From Pseudanabaena yagii GIHE-NHR1 (GTDB lineage Bacteria > Cyanobacteriota > Cyanobacteriia > Pseudanabaenales > Pseudanabaenaceae), in contig NZ_JAAVJL010000001.1 of NCBI RefSeq assembly GCF_012863495.1, positions 372,001 to 436,000 on the forward strand: 64,000 bases of DNA, read 5' to 3'. The position numbers and the translations under genes were made by a program. Under the pieces are notes generated by a model that saw only the letters and a program-made list of their open reading frames with translations, searched no databases and had not been told where the DNA came from. This document shows positions 27,983 through 37,365 of this stretch, piece by piece; within the stretch, counting starts at the first letter, position 1; each line of letters opens with the position of its first letter.

Positions 27983-28903
27983 TTACACTTTAGTTAGCCA
28001 GTGATGATAGTCAGGCAAGAGACCTTGAACAGCCTTACTGTATAAATCACGGAGTTTCTTAGTGATTTCGCCAATAGTGCCATCGCCAACAGGACGATGA
28101 TCAAAACTAGTGATCGGTGCAAGCTCAGTCGCAGTACCAACAAAAAATGCCTCGTCGGCAATATATAACTCAGTGCGATCGATTGTGCGCGATACAGTTT
28201 CTAGTCCTAATTCTTTTGCAGCTAGCTCAATGATCGAACTACGGGTAATACCTTCGAGAATATTGTCAGTAATAGAACTAGTAATCAGCTTTCCTTCTCT
28301 TACTAAAAAGAGATTCATCGCACTTCCTTCTGCAACATGACCTTCATTTGTCAAAACGACAACGTCATCAAAGCCAGAAGCATAGCCATCAGTCTTAGCA
28401 AGGGCAGTATTTACATAAGCACCATTAACTTTTGCTCTCGCAGGAATAGCGTTGTCATCTAAACGCCGCCATGAAGACACACCGACTTTAATACCGTTGC
28501 TAGTATCGAGGTAGCCATCCATCGGCACACTGAACAAACAGAAATCATCATGGGTATGAGGAACTTTGAGAATTGGTCCAATACGAAGGTCAGCTTTGTA
28601 GATAATTGGGCGGATATATGTCGCAGAGTTACATTGATTGCGATGTAATAACTCGGTAGTAAGGCTGATCATTGTGTCAACATCAAGAGGATGTTGCAAA
28701 CCAATAATGCGGCAGCTTTGGATTAAGCGTTGATAATGCTCTTTTAGGCGAAATGCCGCCATGCGGTTTTCTTCAGGTAGCCAATACGCCTTAATCCCTT
28801 CAAAAACAGCCGTACCATATAGAAATGCGTGAGTGCGGACATTGATTGTGGCATCTTCGAGAGGGACAAATGTTCCGCGTATATAGGCGTACTGTGAGGT
28901 CAT
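27983..28903 (-). CDS. ilvE: Branched-chain amino acid aminotransferase
   Basis: A 306-residue fold-type IV PLP enzyme for the last step of valine, leucine and isoleucine synthesis. Motifs: YGTAVFEGIKAYW near the start, YIRPIIYKADLRIG, the PLP-Lys segment RAKVNGAYVNTALAKTDGYA, GFDDVVVLTNEGHVAEGSAM, and ILEGITRSSIIELAAKELGL. Length is standard, and the frame is intact. Start ATG at 28901-28903. It is divergent from moaA and has its own terminator. Confidence 0.94.
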   Translation of the reverse strand: MTSQYAYIRGTFVPLEDATINVRTHAFLYGTAVFEGIKAYWLPEENRMAAFRLKEHYQRLIQSCRIIGLQHPLDVDTMISLTTELLHRNQCNSATYIRPIIYKADLRIGPILKVPHTHDDFCLFSVPMDGYLDTSNGIKVGVSSWRRLDDNAIPARAKVNGAYVNTALAKTDGYASGFDDVVVLTNEGHVAEGSAMNLFLVREGKLITSSITDNILEGITRSSIIELAAKELGLETVSRTIDRTELYIADEAFFVGTATELAPITSFDHRPVGDGTIGEITKKLRDLYSKAVQGLLPDYHHWLTKV

Positions 28904-29029
28904 GGTTTAACACATCTGGATCAATTATTTTTCTATCATATAGCTATGACAAATTAAAACCCAGAAATTAATTTTGACGCGAAGCCTCAAAGTTAATTTC
29001 TTAAATGCAAGCCATGAGGACAAAACTCT

Positions 29030-30013
29030 GTGAACAATGTTGACTACCTTCGCATCAGTTTGATCGATCGCTGCAATTTTCGCTGTACTTACTGTATGCC
29101 AGAAGGCTCGGAAGTCGATTATATCCAAGCACAGGAAAGCCTTACCAATACTGAATTAATTAACCTGTTGCGAGAGGTATTTATTCCATTAGGGTTTAAA
29201 AAATTTCGCCTGACGGGGGGAGAGCCTTTATTGCGGCGCGATTTGGTGCAACTAGTAGAAGCGATCGCCAATCTTCAAGGTGTGGAAGATCTGTCAATGA
29301 CCACTAATGGCTTTTTATTAAGTGATTTAGCAAAACCCTTATACGAAGCAGGTTTGAGACGGATTAATATTAGTCTGGACTCCCTAGATCGCGATGTATT
29401 TCGCCAAATCACAGGACGTAACCTCTGGGAAAAGGTGTGGGCGGGAATCTTGGCGGCTTATGAAGTAGGCTTCGATCCGCTTAAATTAAATGTGGTAGTT
29501 GTGCCAGATGTGAACGATCGCGAAATATTAGATTTAGCAGCCCTCAGCATTGATCGCCGTTGGCATATTCGCTTTATTGAGTTTATGCCTATTGGTAATG
29601 ACAGCCTATTTACCCATAAGGGCTGGGTGGATTCGGCAACCTTGCGGCAACAAATTAGCGATCGCTATGGTTTAGATACTGGCAACTGTAAGGGCAACGG
29701 ACCCGCCGATGTTTTTCAAATCCCCAATGCGAAAGGGACTTTAGGCTTTATTAGCCAAATGTCGGAATGTTTTTGCGATCGCTGCAATCGGATGCGGCTC
29801 TCGGCGGATGGCTTATTGCGACCATGTTTATTAAATGAGTTAGGACAGATCGATCTCAAAACTGCCTTGCGTCAGGGTCAACATTTTGCCGAATTACGGA
29901 TGGCGGTGCGCGATTTACTTAATTTAAAAGAGGAAATTAATTTTAAAGAACGTGATCGGGGCATTGGTGAGCAAAAAAGTTATTTCCGCACCATGTCCCA
30001 AATTGGTGGCTAA
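29030..30013 (+). CDS. moaA: GTP 3',8-cyclase (molybdenum cofactor)
   Basis: A 327-residue radical-SAM enzyme for the first step of molybdopterin synthesis from GTP. The N-terminal 4Fe-4S motif is [14 protein letters not shown]; the second cluster ligands are in [15 protein letters not shown] and [12 protein letters not shown]. The start is GTG 29030 with GAGG about 30 bp upstream in ATGAGGAC, so the ribosome site is weak; the sequence [14 protein letters not shown] fits homologues at the N-terminus. No other mo-genes lie nearby. A strong hairpin follows the stop. Confidence 0.95.
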   Translation: MNNVDYLRISLIDRCNFRCTYCMPEGSEVDYIQAQESLTNTELINLLREVFIPLGFKKFRLTGGEPLLRRDLVQLVEAIANLQGVEDLSMTTNGFLLSDLAKPLYEAGLRRINISLDSLDRDVFRQITGRNLWEKVWAGILAAYEVGFDPLKLNVVVVPDVNDREILDLAALSIDRRWHIRFIEFMPIGNDSLFTHKGWVDSATLRQQISDRYGLDTGNCKGNGPADVFQIPNAKGTLGFISQMSECFCDRCNRMRLSADGLLRPCLLNELGQIDLKTALRQGQHFAELRMAVRDLLNLKEEINFKERDRGIGEQKSYFRTMSQIGG

Positions 30014-30014
30014 C

Positions 30015-30047
30015 AGAGAGTGGCGGCGCAAAGCGCCGCCACTCTCT
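30015..30047. terminator. Terminator of moaA
   Basis: AGAGAGTGGCGGCG and its exact complement around CAAAG, directly after the moaA stop (30011-30013). Confidence 0.7.
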
Positions 30048-30108
30048 TACAACTAAATAAACAAATAAGGCTCGCATAGCGAGCCTTATTTGTTTATTTA
30101 GTTGTAAG
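30046..30108. repeat. Second long hairpin after moaA
   Basis: A 63-bp near-perfect inverted repeat, arms CTTACAACTAAATAAACAAA with core GGCTCGC/GCGAGCC around ATA. It abuts the moaA terminator, an unusually strong double structure. Confidence 0.6.
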
Positions 30109-30114
30109 AGTACA

Positions 30115-30256
30115 AAATATCCCTTCGGCATCAGTAGCCACCATACCGTATGTGTAGCGGATAGCTCTAGGTCTACTGATTTGCGCTTACCCCTTTCGGA
30201 AGTAATTGCCATTTCGGGGATACTAGACCCACACGGGGGGGAATAGGATGGGTCTG
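30115..30256. ncRNA. Candidate structured RNA of unknown type
   Basis: This GC-richer segment can form several stems: TATCCC 30118-30123 with GGGATA 30217-30222; ATCAGTAG 30130-30137 with CTACTGAT 30173-30180; AGACCCA 30225-30231 with TGGGTCT 30249-30255. The nested, non-tandem stems differ from the simple hairpins elsewhere in the window. I recognise no known family (not tmRNA, RNase P or SRP RNA by motif). Direction is not determined. Confidence 0.35.
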
Positions 30257-30376
30257 CTAATAATGTACAGTAATCGAGATATATTTGCAAGAGTTTATCA
30301 AAAAATTTTTGATGCCCTGCTCAATGAGACATTTTGGAACTAGCACTAAAGTGAGTCTCATTAAAATGAAACTTTT

Positions 30377-30490
30377 AGGGACTTGCTATTAATTAAATTA
30401 TCTAGATTCGACTTCGCTCAGCCAACGTTAGCTGAGCGAAGTCGAATCTAGATAATTTTGGTGGGACATTTTTTATCCGCAAGAGCCTTA
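30377..30490. repeat. Miniature repeat family B, copy 2
   Basis: Ends AGGGACTTGC and GCAAGAGCCTTA; core GATTCGACTTCGCTCAGC and its exact complement around CAACGTTA. The right half matches copy 1 at 24269-24385. The inner hairpin of this copy is perfect, while copy 1 has mismatches. Confidence 0.7.
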
Positions 30491-30667
30491 GGGATAATTT
30501 CAGTATTGCCAATTATCAAGAGATCATAACTTTTACAAGGAGTTGAGGCATAACGTATTCGGTATCATTAAAGGTTGGGAGCTTCACCATTGTTTGGTAA
30601 TTTTTGGGATCTCCCACCGAAGCATGAGCTAAGTTTCGCATTTTCTCTCAACTATTTATTGATATTT

Positions 30668-32779
30668 ATGACTTCCTCGTTGAATTATCTGATGTGTGCC
30701 CCTGATCACTACGATGTAGACTATGTGATCAATCCTTGGATGGAAGGCAACGTCCACAAATCTAGCCGTGATCGCGCTGTGGAGCAATGGCAAAAACTAT
30801 ATGGAGTCCTTAAGGGTTTAGTTAATGTAGAGCTAGTGCCCCCTGCTAAGGGATGGCCAGACATGGTATTTACGGCAAATGCAGGATTGGTACTAGGTGA
30901 CAAAGCCGTATTAAGCCGTTTCCTCCATAAAGAGCGTCAGGGCGAAGAACCCTATTTCAAAGCATGGTTTGAGTCGAAGGGTTTCACGGTGTATGAGCTG
31001 CCCAAGGACTTACCCTTTGAGGGCGCAGGTGACGCTCTATTCGATCGCGCAGGCGGTTGGCTATGGGCTGGTTATGGCTTCCGTTCAGAACTAGATGCTC
31101 ATCCTTATCTAGCAAAATGGTTAGATGTAGAAGTCCTATCTTTACGCCTCATTGATAATCGCTTCTATCATTTAGATACCTGCTTCTGCCCATTAACTGA
31201 TGGCTATTTACTGTATTATCCCCCTGCCTTTGATTCCTATTCCAATCGTTTGATTGAGATGCGGATTCCTGCGGAAAAGCGGATTGCCATTGAGGAAGCT
31301 GATGCGGTTAATTTTGCTTGTAATGCGGTGAATGTTGATCGCAATGTTGTCATGAACAAAATTAGCGATGGCTTAAAACAGCGCATTACGAAGGCTGGCT
31401 TTAATGTGATCGAAACACCGCTTACGGAATTCCTCAAAGCAGGTGGAGCTGCTAAATGCTTAACCCTCAGAACTTTTGAAGTTCCCATTACCAGTGAACA
31501 GGCTGCTCTTGAGCCTAGTGGTGTTGAGGCAAGAATTGTGGAATTAACAGGACATCTACTGGATTCTGGAATTATCAATCGGGCGCTCGATCTAGTTACT
31601 GACAATGGTGGTAGCTTCCAAGTTTTAGAATTTAATCTCGGTGAACAGAGACAAAGTACATCCTTAGCAAGGATTCGCATTTCTGCACCATCCCATGACC
31701 TCATGGAAACCATCATGGGCGAATTGATTGAAATTGGTGCAGTCCTACAGGATCGCGATACCTCCGATGCCAATCTTGAGCCAGTCCTCCAAGATGGCGT
31801 TGCACCCGATGACTTCTATGTCACCACCATCTATCCCACCGATGCCTGTGTCGATGGTGAATGGATTCGTTGCACCAATCAACGGATGGATGCAGCGATC
31901 GCGATTAGTCCCGATGGCAAAACGGCAACCTGCAAGCTCTTGCGTGATTTAGTTGTTGGCGATCGCGTTGTAGTTGGTTACGATGGCGTGCGGACAGTGC
32001 GTAAACCTGAAGCCAGAGACAATGCCAAGAAAGAAGAATTTTCCTTCATGGGTGCAGGTGTATCTAGCGAACGTCGTGTCGAACTTGTGGTCGAACAGAT
32101 TGCATGGGAACTGCGCCAAATTCGCGATCGCGGCGGCAAGTTAGTTGTCTCCTGTGGTCCCGTAGTTGTACACACGGGTGGTGCTCCTCACCTTGCCTAC
32201 TTGATTCGTGAAGGTTATGTGCAGTCGATGCTCGGTGGTAATGCGATCGCTGTTCATGATATGGAACAGTCCTCCATGGGAACTTCCCTCGGTGTTGACC
32301 TTAAGCGTGGTGTCAGCGTCAAGGGTGGACATCGCCATCACCTCAAAGTGATTAACTCTGTCCGTCGCTATGGCAGCATCCACAAAGCAGTGGAAGCAGG
32401 CTTTGTGAAGACAGGCGTAATGTACGAATGTGTCAAGAATAATGTTCCGTTTGTTCTAGCTGGTTCCATTCGCGATGATGGACCTTTGCCTGACACGGTG
32501 ATGGATTTGCTAGAAGCTCAACGCCTCTACAGCGAACAAATTCGCAATGCCGATATGATCTTGATGTTGTCATCAATGCTGCATTCTATCGGTGTGGGCA
32601 ATATGACTCCCGCAGGTGTGAAGATGGTTTGCGTAGATATTAACCCTGCCGTTGTGACGAAACTCTCCGATCGCGGTTCTGTAGAGTCCGTCGGCGTAGT
32701 CACCGATGTCGGTCTCTTCCTCAGTCTCCTCGTTCAGCAATTGAAAAAGCTCGATAGCCCTGTAGCGATCGCTGCCTAA
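30668..32779 (+). CDS. Arginine dihydrolase AgrE/ArgZ (with LOR/SDH-type C-terminal domain)
   Basis: A 703-residue two-domain enzyme. The N-terminal guanidine-modifying domain hydrolyses arginine to ornithine, CO2 and two ammonia; residues 12-270 contain PDMVFTANAGLVLGDKAVLS, FEGAGDALFDRAGGWLWAGY, YHLDTCFCPLTDGYLLYY and the nucleophile Cys in GGAAKCLTL, which counts to residue 264 from this start, the position reported for Synechocystis ArgZ Cys264. The C-terminal LOR/SDH (TIGR00300) domain (about 280-703) is a cyclodeaminase-type domain. ATG 30668 is chosen over 30575 because it gives the family length and start (MTSSLNYLMCAPDHYDVDY). In cyanobacteria it helps mobilise nitrogen from arginine and cyanophycin. 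It shares no operon here. Confidence 0.93.
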   Translation: MTSSLNYLMCAPDHYDVDYVINPWMEGNVHKSSRDRAVEQWQKLYGVLKGLVNVELVPPAKGWPDMVFTANAGLVLGDKAVLSRFLHKERQGEEPYFKAWFESKGFTVYELPKDLPFEGAGDALFDRAGGWLWAGYGFRSELDAHPYLAKWLDVEVLSLRLIDNRFYHLDTCFCPLTDGYLLYYPPAFDSYSNRLIEMRIPAEKRIAIEEADAVNFACNAVNVDRNVVMNKISDGLKQRITKAGFNVIETPLTEFLKAGGAAKCLTLRTFEVPITSEQAALEPSGVEARIVELTGHLLDSGIINRALDLVTDNGGSFQVLEFNLGEQRQSTSLARIRISAPSHDLMETIMGELIEIGAVLQDRDTSDANLEPVLQDGVAPDDFYVTTIYPTDACVDGEWIRCTNQRMDAAIAISPDGKTATCKLLRDLVVGDRVVVGYDGVRTVRKPEARDNAKKEEFSFMGAGVSSERRVELVVEQIAWELRQIRDRGGKLVVSCGPVVVHTGGAPHLAYLIREGYVQSMLGGNAIAVHDMEQSSMGTSLGVDLKRGVSVKGGHRHHLKVINSVRRYGSIHKAVEAGFVKTGVMYECVKNNVPFVLAGSIRDDGPLPDTVMDLLEAQRLYSEQIRNADMILMLSSMLHSIGVGNMTPAGVKMVCVDINPAVVTKLSDRGSVESVGVVTDVGLFLSLLVQQLKKLDSPVAIAA

Positions 32780-32782
32780 TTC

Positions 32783-32818
32783 AAAATAAAAGCCCTGCAA
32801 TTGCAGGGCTTTTATTTT
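32783..32818. terminator. Bidirectional terminator between agrE and patatin genes
   Basis: AAAATAAAAGCCCTGC and its complement around AAT (or no loop), with A and T tracts on both sides. It ends at the patatin gene's stop codon. Confidence 0.8.
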
Positions 32819-33884
32819 ATGAGTGAATAGCAGAGACTAGTGCATCCAGTTGACCATCGCCACCTTGATTTAGAAAATCATTCGCCACCTCTACCAGACT
32901 TACTAAATTAGTAGGATCAGCTTGGAAAGTCGAAATGTGTTTGTTTTTGGGAACTAGAGGCTGATAGCGATTATATTGATCCTTCAGCAATTGGGCAGAG
33001 ATGTAATCAATCAAATCTGCGGAACCATCAGCATATACTTCAAGGAGTGGAATGCCCTTTTTAATATTCAGCCAATCTAGTACGCCCCACGTCTTGACTG
33101 AATCAGCACTAATCCGATCTTCCATCTGTCCTGTTCCAAAGGATGCGACTAGAATATTCTCTAGACTCACGGGTTCGCTACTCCTTTTTAAATTTAGACA
33201 TTCGGCGATCGCGCAAAGTGATGGATTATTAGCAACCACGCCGCCATCAATTAAGGGGACACCATTGCTTTCTGGTGGGATTTGAATTCTTAGAGGGTTT
33301 TTAATAATTGAATGGTCGGGATTTTGTCTGAGGCTAGCAATGTAGGTGGGGTCGCTTAAGATATGCCCTGAAAAAGCAGTAGGAGCAGCCGAGGAAGATC
33401 GGCAAACTTCCCAAATTGGAATTTGCGAAAACTCAGGTTGATTACTCTTGAAAACTACCGCAGTACGATTGTAGGCATCATAGGAAACTACCAGAGTTGG
33501 TTTTGGTAATCCACCAAATAGAATGTCACCAAAAATATCTTTGTCTTGCAAAACTCTATCTAGTCCATCACCAGGAAATAGAGGAAGGGACAAATCTCCA
33601 GTTTTAATCCTGTCAAGCAGGCTGTTCCACAAAAAACTAAGACTTTTCAAATCAGGAAAGATATCTTTGCCCCTATCCTCATAAAACTTACGCAGATCTT
33701 TTGCCGACATCCCTTTAGCGATCGCGCAAGCAATGATACTACCTGTCGAAGTACCTGCGAACATATCAAAATGCTGGTTTAGAGGAGAACCCAGTTTCTG
33801 TTCTAATCGCTCTAAAATTACTGTTGTCAGTAAGCCACGAATACCACCACCATCACAAGCCAGAATTTTGAACTTGGAAGCCAT
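32817..33884 (-). CDS. Patatin-like phospholipase
   Basis: A 355-residue serine lipase of the patatin family. The oxyanion-hole motif is CDGGGIRGLL (residues 9-18), the catalytic Ser is in AGTSTGSIIA, and the Asp of the dyad is in DGGVVANNPS. It likely cleaves acyl chains from membrane lipids or galactolipids. Related bacterial patatins act as effectors in CBASS-type defence, but no cyclase or signalling gene lies next to this one, so ordinary lipid turnover is as likely. No signal peptide. It converges with agrE. Confidence 0.9.
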   Translation of the reverse strand: MASKFKILACDGGGIRGLLTTVILERLEQKLGSPLNQHFDMFAGTSTGSIIACAIAKGMSAKDLRKFYEDRGKDIFPDLKSLSFLWNSLLDRIKTGDLSLPLFPGDGLDRVLQDKDIFGDILFGGLPKPTLVVSYDAYNRTAVVFKSNQPEFSQIPIWEVCRSSSAAPTAFSGHILSDPTYIASLRQNPDHSIIKNPLRIQIPPESNGVPLIDGGVVANNPSLCAIAECLNLKRSSEPVSLENILVASFGTGQMEDRISADSVKTWGVLDWLNIKKGIPLLEVYADGSADLIDYISAQLLKDQYNRYQPLVPKNKHISTFQADPTNLVSLVEVANDFLNQGGDGQLDALVSAIHS

Positions 33885-34367
33885 GAATGTTACCTCTCAC
33901 TTAGTCTAAATATTAATCTGATGCAGCAGCTTGCATAACCAGAAATAGCGAACCGATGAAAGTAGTGACTTACATTACTTTCATAAATTTCACTGGTTTT
34001 TATGACAATACAAGTCACTGTAATGTTTCGTAGTTTTGTAGATGTAGGATGACTAGCCCTAATAGGAAAACAATACAAAGATGATTTTTAGACACTAATT
34101 ATCTAACAAAATAGCGATGATCAACTAAATATGTACCACTAGTTAATTATTTGGATCTAATAATCTAGAGAATAAGCGGTGCAAAACATCACTTATTCTC
34201 TAGAGCAGTCCTAAATCATTTGTAAATTCTGGGGTTTGTGGAAGCGCACCCCGAAGGAGGACGTTTCCACAAACTCTTTAGTCTTGCTCTAGAGCACTAA
34301 ACAATTATTGAAGGGATAAAATAGTTGTAAATTATGAATTCTAGAAACACGTCGCTAAATATTTAAT
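33885..34367. other. Intergenic stretch, 483 bp
   Basis: Upstream of both the patatin gene and the nitroreductase gene. Only miniature repeat A copy 3 (34203-34290) is recognised. Confidence 0.35.
34203..34290. repeat. Miniature repeat family A, copy 3 (diverged)
   Basis: GAGCAGTCCTAAATCATTTG at the left and CTTTAGTCTTGCTCT at the right, with inner arms TTTGTGGAAGCG and CGTTTCCACAAA. It is bounded by TTCTCTAGAG-type sequence on the left and CTCTAGAGC on the right. This copy has more changes than 1 and 2. Confidence 0.7.
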
Positions 34368-34967
34368 ATGGAAAATCCTGCAATTACCAATCACGAAATT
34401 CATCCCTTAATCGCTCAACGTTGGAGTCCTCGTGCCTTTGATAGCAAACTTGTAGAACCTGAAAAACTTGCCCAGTTGTTTGAAGCCGCACGCTGGGCTT
34501 CCTCTTGCTTTAACGATCAGCCTTGGGCATTTATCGTAGCGACCAAAGACGATACGGTGAACTATCAGAAAATGCTGGATTGCCTTGTGCCTTTTAATGC
34601 ATCGTGGGCGCAAGTGGCTCCAGTATTAGGATTAGTGATTGCTCAGAAAAACTTTAAACACAATGACAAGCCCAATGCTTGGGGTGAATATGATGCAGGT
34701 CAAGCAGCAGCAACTCTAGTATTGCAAGCTACAGCTTTAGATCTAGTCGCGCACCAAATGGGAGGTTTTGACGCTGATAAGGCGATCGCTACTTTCAATA
34801 TCCCTGAAACTGCCAAACCAATTGCCGCGATCGCGATCGGTTATGCAGGAGAACCTAGTAATTTGCCAGCAGAATTGCAAGAGCGAGAAACTGCTCCTCG
34901 TTCGCGTAATCCCCTATCAAGCATCGTCTTTACAGGCGAATGGGGAAATTCGGCTACGTTTATTTAG
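34368..34967 (+). CDS. Nitroreductase-family flavoprotein
   Basis: A 199-residue FMN-dependent nitroreductase-fold protein. Motifs: RWSPRAFDSKLVEPEKLAQL, ARWASSCFNDQPWAFIVAT (FMN-contact Ser/Asn region), EYDAGQAAATLVLQATALDL and AIAIGYAGEPSNLP. The substrate is unknown; such enzymes reduce nitro or quinone compounds with NAD(P)H. Length is standard. It is followed by two hairpins. Confidence 0.88.
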   Translation: MENPAITNHEIHPLIAQRWSPRAFDSKLVEPEKLAQLFEAARWASSCFNDQPWAFIVATKDDTVNYQKMLDCLVPFNASWAQVAPVLGLVIAQKNFKHNDKPNAWGEYDAGQAAATLVLQATALDLVAHQMGGFDADKAIATFNIPETAKPIAAIAIGYAGEPSNLPAELQERETAPRSRNPLSSIVFTGEWGNSATFI

Positions 34968-35003
34968 TATTGTTGACTTCGGCTTCGCTCAGCCAACAAT
35001 ACT

Positions 35004-35040
35004 AAAAAAAGAGAGTTCGCTGTGCGAACTCTCTTTTTTT
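35004..35040. terminator. Terminator between the nitroreductase gene and psaK
   Basis: AAAAAAAGAGAGTTCGC and its complement around TGT, with symmetrical A and T tracts. It lies 3 bp from the psaK stop and follows another hairpin (34963-34999, GACTTCGGCTTCGCTCAGCC type). Confidence 0.8.
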
Positions 35041-35043
35041 AGC

Positions 35044-35316
35044 TTATAGCAAACCTGCTTGAGACAAGCCCAAAATCCAACCTGCACCGAGGATATGTCC
35101 TAGGCAAGTTACACCAAGCAATTCAGGAACACCAAAGCCTTCAAACAAACCAGGTAGTTCTATAGGCAAGTTGGGACCAACACCTTTGACTTTGATGCCG
35201 TAGCGAGCAACAACTAATGCAAACAAGTTAGCGGTTACCATGATCAAACCAACACCAGCAGACCATGTTGGGGTAGCGGGAACTGCGGCAAGTAAGTTAA
35301 GAGTTAGATGTGTCAT
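35044..35316 (-). CDS. psaK: Photosystem I subunit PsaK
   Basis: A 90-residue photosystem I subunit with two transmembrane helices (SAGVGLIMVTANLFALVVAR and FGVPELLGVTCLGHILGAGW). Motifs PTWSAGVGLIMVTANLFAL, ARYGIKVKGVGPNLP and LLGVTCLGHILGAGWILGL are typical. The first 12 or so residues may be a cleaved leader, as in other cyanobacterial PsaK. AGGAA 8 bp upstream of the ATG supports the start. It stands alone with its own terminator. Confidence 0.95.
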   Translation of the reverse strand: MTHLTLNLLAAVPATPTWSAGVGLIMVTANLFALVVARYGIKVKGVGPNLPIELPGLFEGFGVPELLGVTCLGHILGAGWILGLSQAGLL

Positions 35317-35445
35317 AAATTTGATTTCCTGAGTTTAATTACCTATTAAAATTTTTTTTAACTGCCATAATCCTAAAGTTAAGTACAGACATCAGGAAAT
35401 TGTTCTTAAGTTAAATTCATTAAACTTAGTAATCGTTTACAGTCA

Positions 35446-35478
35446 ATCAAGAAATTCACTTTGTGAATTTCTTGATTC
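35446..35478. terminator. Hairpin after the transglutaminase-like gene
   Basis: AATCAAGAAATTCAC and its complement around TTT, 12 bp beyond the stop of the gene at 35491-37119. It is also upstream of psaK. Confidence 0.6.
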
Positions 35479-35490
35479 TCTTGATTCTAT

Positions 35491-37119
35491 TTAGATTTCT
35501 TCTAGTACTTTAAAGCGAACATGATTGAGAGCTAATTCACCAATGGAATAGGGCTGAGGTTGAATCGTTTCAAAAAAGATACCTTTGCCAATTTCCACAT
35601 GATACCAAGGAAGTCCCATAAACCAGCGCGTAGGATAGGGGCGATCGCCTGTATCATCAGGATTTGATTCCATTGGCAACCAACCGATACTAGGAATATA
35701 GAATTCAATCCAGACGTGGTTATAGTATTGGTGTAAGGGAACGTTCAACATCAAGTCGCCATCATGGGGACATTTATAGCGTCCGACGGTGCGACAGGCA
35801 ATTCCATTCAATCTTGCAAGAGCGAGCAGTAGCCCGACATATTCCCCGCAGGAACCTGTACCTCTAAGCAAAACTTCTTCTGGAGCCGCAATATATGGTG
35901 TGACACGATAGGACAGTTTATCATACACATAATCGCGAATTAGCAACATTTTTCGCAAAATATTAGTCTCATCACCGACGGCTTCCTTGGCGGCGGCTTG
36001 AATGATCGGATTGTCCATGCTCAAGCCATCATCATCAATGAGATAGAGCTTCTGCATTTCAGGAGATAGATCTGGTACAAATTCCACTTCACTATCCTTG
36101 AGTTCATATTTGATACCATGCAGTTCCAAAGTCGCTTTCCACCCAAACATACGTGATTCTTCGGGTTTGAGATTGCCAAGTTTAAACGCAGCAACCTTCT
36201 GTCCATCGACAATTTCTTCCTCAAAGGGAATGCCAATTGGCTCGATCGCTAATAGCTTTTGGCGATAGGTATCAGTAGGATAGGCAACTCGCCATGTGAG
36301 GTTATAGACAGAAGTCGGTTCCTCAGAAGAGAGTTCTTCGAGATAGATCATTTCCACCTTGTAACCAGAGGTGAGCGTGTAATTTAACTTCCCATCTTGG
36401 TACTGATCAAACCTCAATCGATGAATAAAGGTTTTTTCACGGGCTGCCACGGAAAATGGCTCATCTAAATCGTTAGGACTTTCGCGAATGTAATTCTCAT
36501 CGCCTGAGTAAACCACATATAAATCATCTCCTAGAAATCCTAATCCCATCGGATTGGGGAAAGGTGTCAAGCCACGTTGCAAAATTTCGCCAGACTTTGC
36601 CTTGAGACGATAGACAGTTTCTTCTGTGCGATCGCTTACCCATAATTCTTCACCAACCAAGGTAAGAGCCTCAAAGCCTGCTCCGGGAGCATCCATAATT
36701 CGCAGTAAGGTGCGGGTAGCACGCCCAAATACAAAGATCTTGCCAACTTCGCTAGAACTTACATACACACCACCTTCGGATACGGCAATACCATCAACCC
36801 GATTTGGTAATTCCATAAATGGCTGTAGATCAAAGTCAACTAGATCGCAATAATAAATCCCATTGTCCTTAGTAATCCACAGGGTATCTCCTGCGATCGC
36901 TAAACCTGTTGCGTCTCGAAACTGTGCTGCCGTGTAATTATTCATTACCGTTGCGCCTTCGGAAAATGGATCGATTTTGAGGAGATGTCCTTGATAGGCA
37001 TCAACACAAATTGCGTAGGGTTTGCCCTGATTTGTATTATTATTCGCATCGGTTTGCCACACTAAACCGTGAAGGTTATAAGCGCCAATGGGATAAATCG
37101 TGCTTGGTAAGCTAGGCAT
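35491..37119 (-). CDS. Transglutaminase-like protein with N-terminal propeller-like repeats
   Basis: A 542-residue protein. Residues 1-240 look like a beta propeller: repeated blocks such as DALWITKDNGIYYCDL, GGVYVSSSEVGKIFVF, GEELWVSDRTEETVYRL and GDDLYVVYSGDENYI. A beta-sandwich-like region follows. The C-terminal transglutaminase-like domain (about 370-520) shows the catalytic Cys in GTGSCGEYVGLLLALAR, the His in YNHVWIEFYIPSIGWLP and the Asp in MESNPDD. No signal peptide. The enzyme may be a protease, cross-linker or amidase; the substrate is unknown. Confidence 0.85.
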   Translation of the reverse strand: MPSLPSTIYPIGAYNLHGLVWQTDANNNTNQGKPYAICVDAYQGHLLKIDPFSEGATVMNNYTAAQFRDATGLAIAGDTLWITKDNGIYYCDLVDFDLQPFMELPNRVDGIAVSEGGVYVSSSEVGKIFVFGRATRTLLRIMDAPGAGFEALTLVGEELWVSDRTEETVYRLKAKSGEILQRGLTPFPNPMGLGFLGDDLYVVYSGDENYIRESPNDLDEPFSVAAREKTFIHRLRFDQYQDGKLNYTLTSGYKVEMIYLEELSSEEPTSVYNLTWRVAYPTDTYRQKLLAIEPIGIPFEEEIVDGQKVAAFKLGNLKPEESRMFGWKATLELHGIKYELKDSEVEFVPDLSPEMQKLYLIDDDGLSMDNPIIQAAAKEAVGDETNILRKMLLIRDYVYDKLSYRVTPYIAAPEEVLLRGTGSCGEYVGLLLALARLNGIACRTVGRYKCPHDGDLMLNVPLHQYYNHVWIEFYIPSIGWLPMESNPDDTGDRPYPTRWFMGLPWYHVEIGKGIFFETIQPQPYSIGELALNHVRFKVLEEI

Positions 37120-37365
37120 AGGGTATTAGGCAGGTGGTTTGACTGGTGATTTAGAAAGATGCTGGACTTTCCACAAATTTTGATCTGACTTCAAAAGCAA
37201 CATTACTTCCGTAGCGAAGGTAACAGTAGTTAGAATTGCACGCTGAGTGTGTAATTTCTGAAAGCACAATAATTTTTTAAAATTGTCTTTTCATCTGATA
37301 CAAAACGAGAGCTTATGCCAACTGTATATCGGGCATATCGGGCGGCACAAGCTCCTGTTTTAGTT

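Larger units (their letters stand above)
30014..30667. other. Structured, repeat-rich intergenic stretch, 654 bp
   Basis: It contains the moaA hairpins (30015-30047 and 30046-30108), an unidentified folded segment (about 30115-30256), miniature repeat B copy 2, and the agrE upstream region. A 115-residue frame on the minus strand through the folded segment is probably not a gene. Confidence 0.5.

Noticed and set aside
29943-30290. 115-residue minus-strand frame downstream of moaA
   Set aside because: It runs through two strong hairpins and the folded segment, and its sequence is low in expected composition. More likely a chance frame.
30575-30667. Longer N-terminus of AgrE
   Set aside because: ATG 30668 gives the family start and places the nucleophilic Cys at residue 264.
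32817-33884. CBASS-type defence system around the patatin gene
   Set aside because: No cyclase, ubiquitin-like or effector partner lies next to it; neighbours are agrE and a nitroreductase gene.
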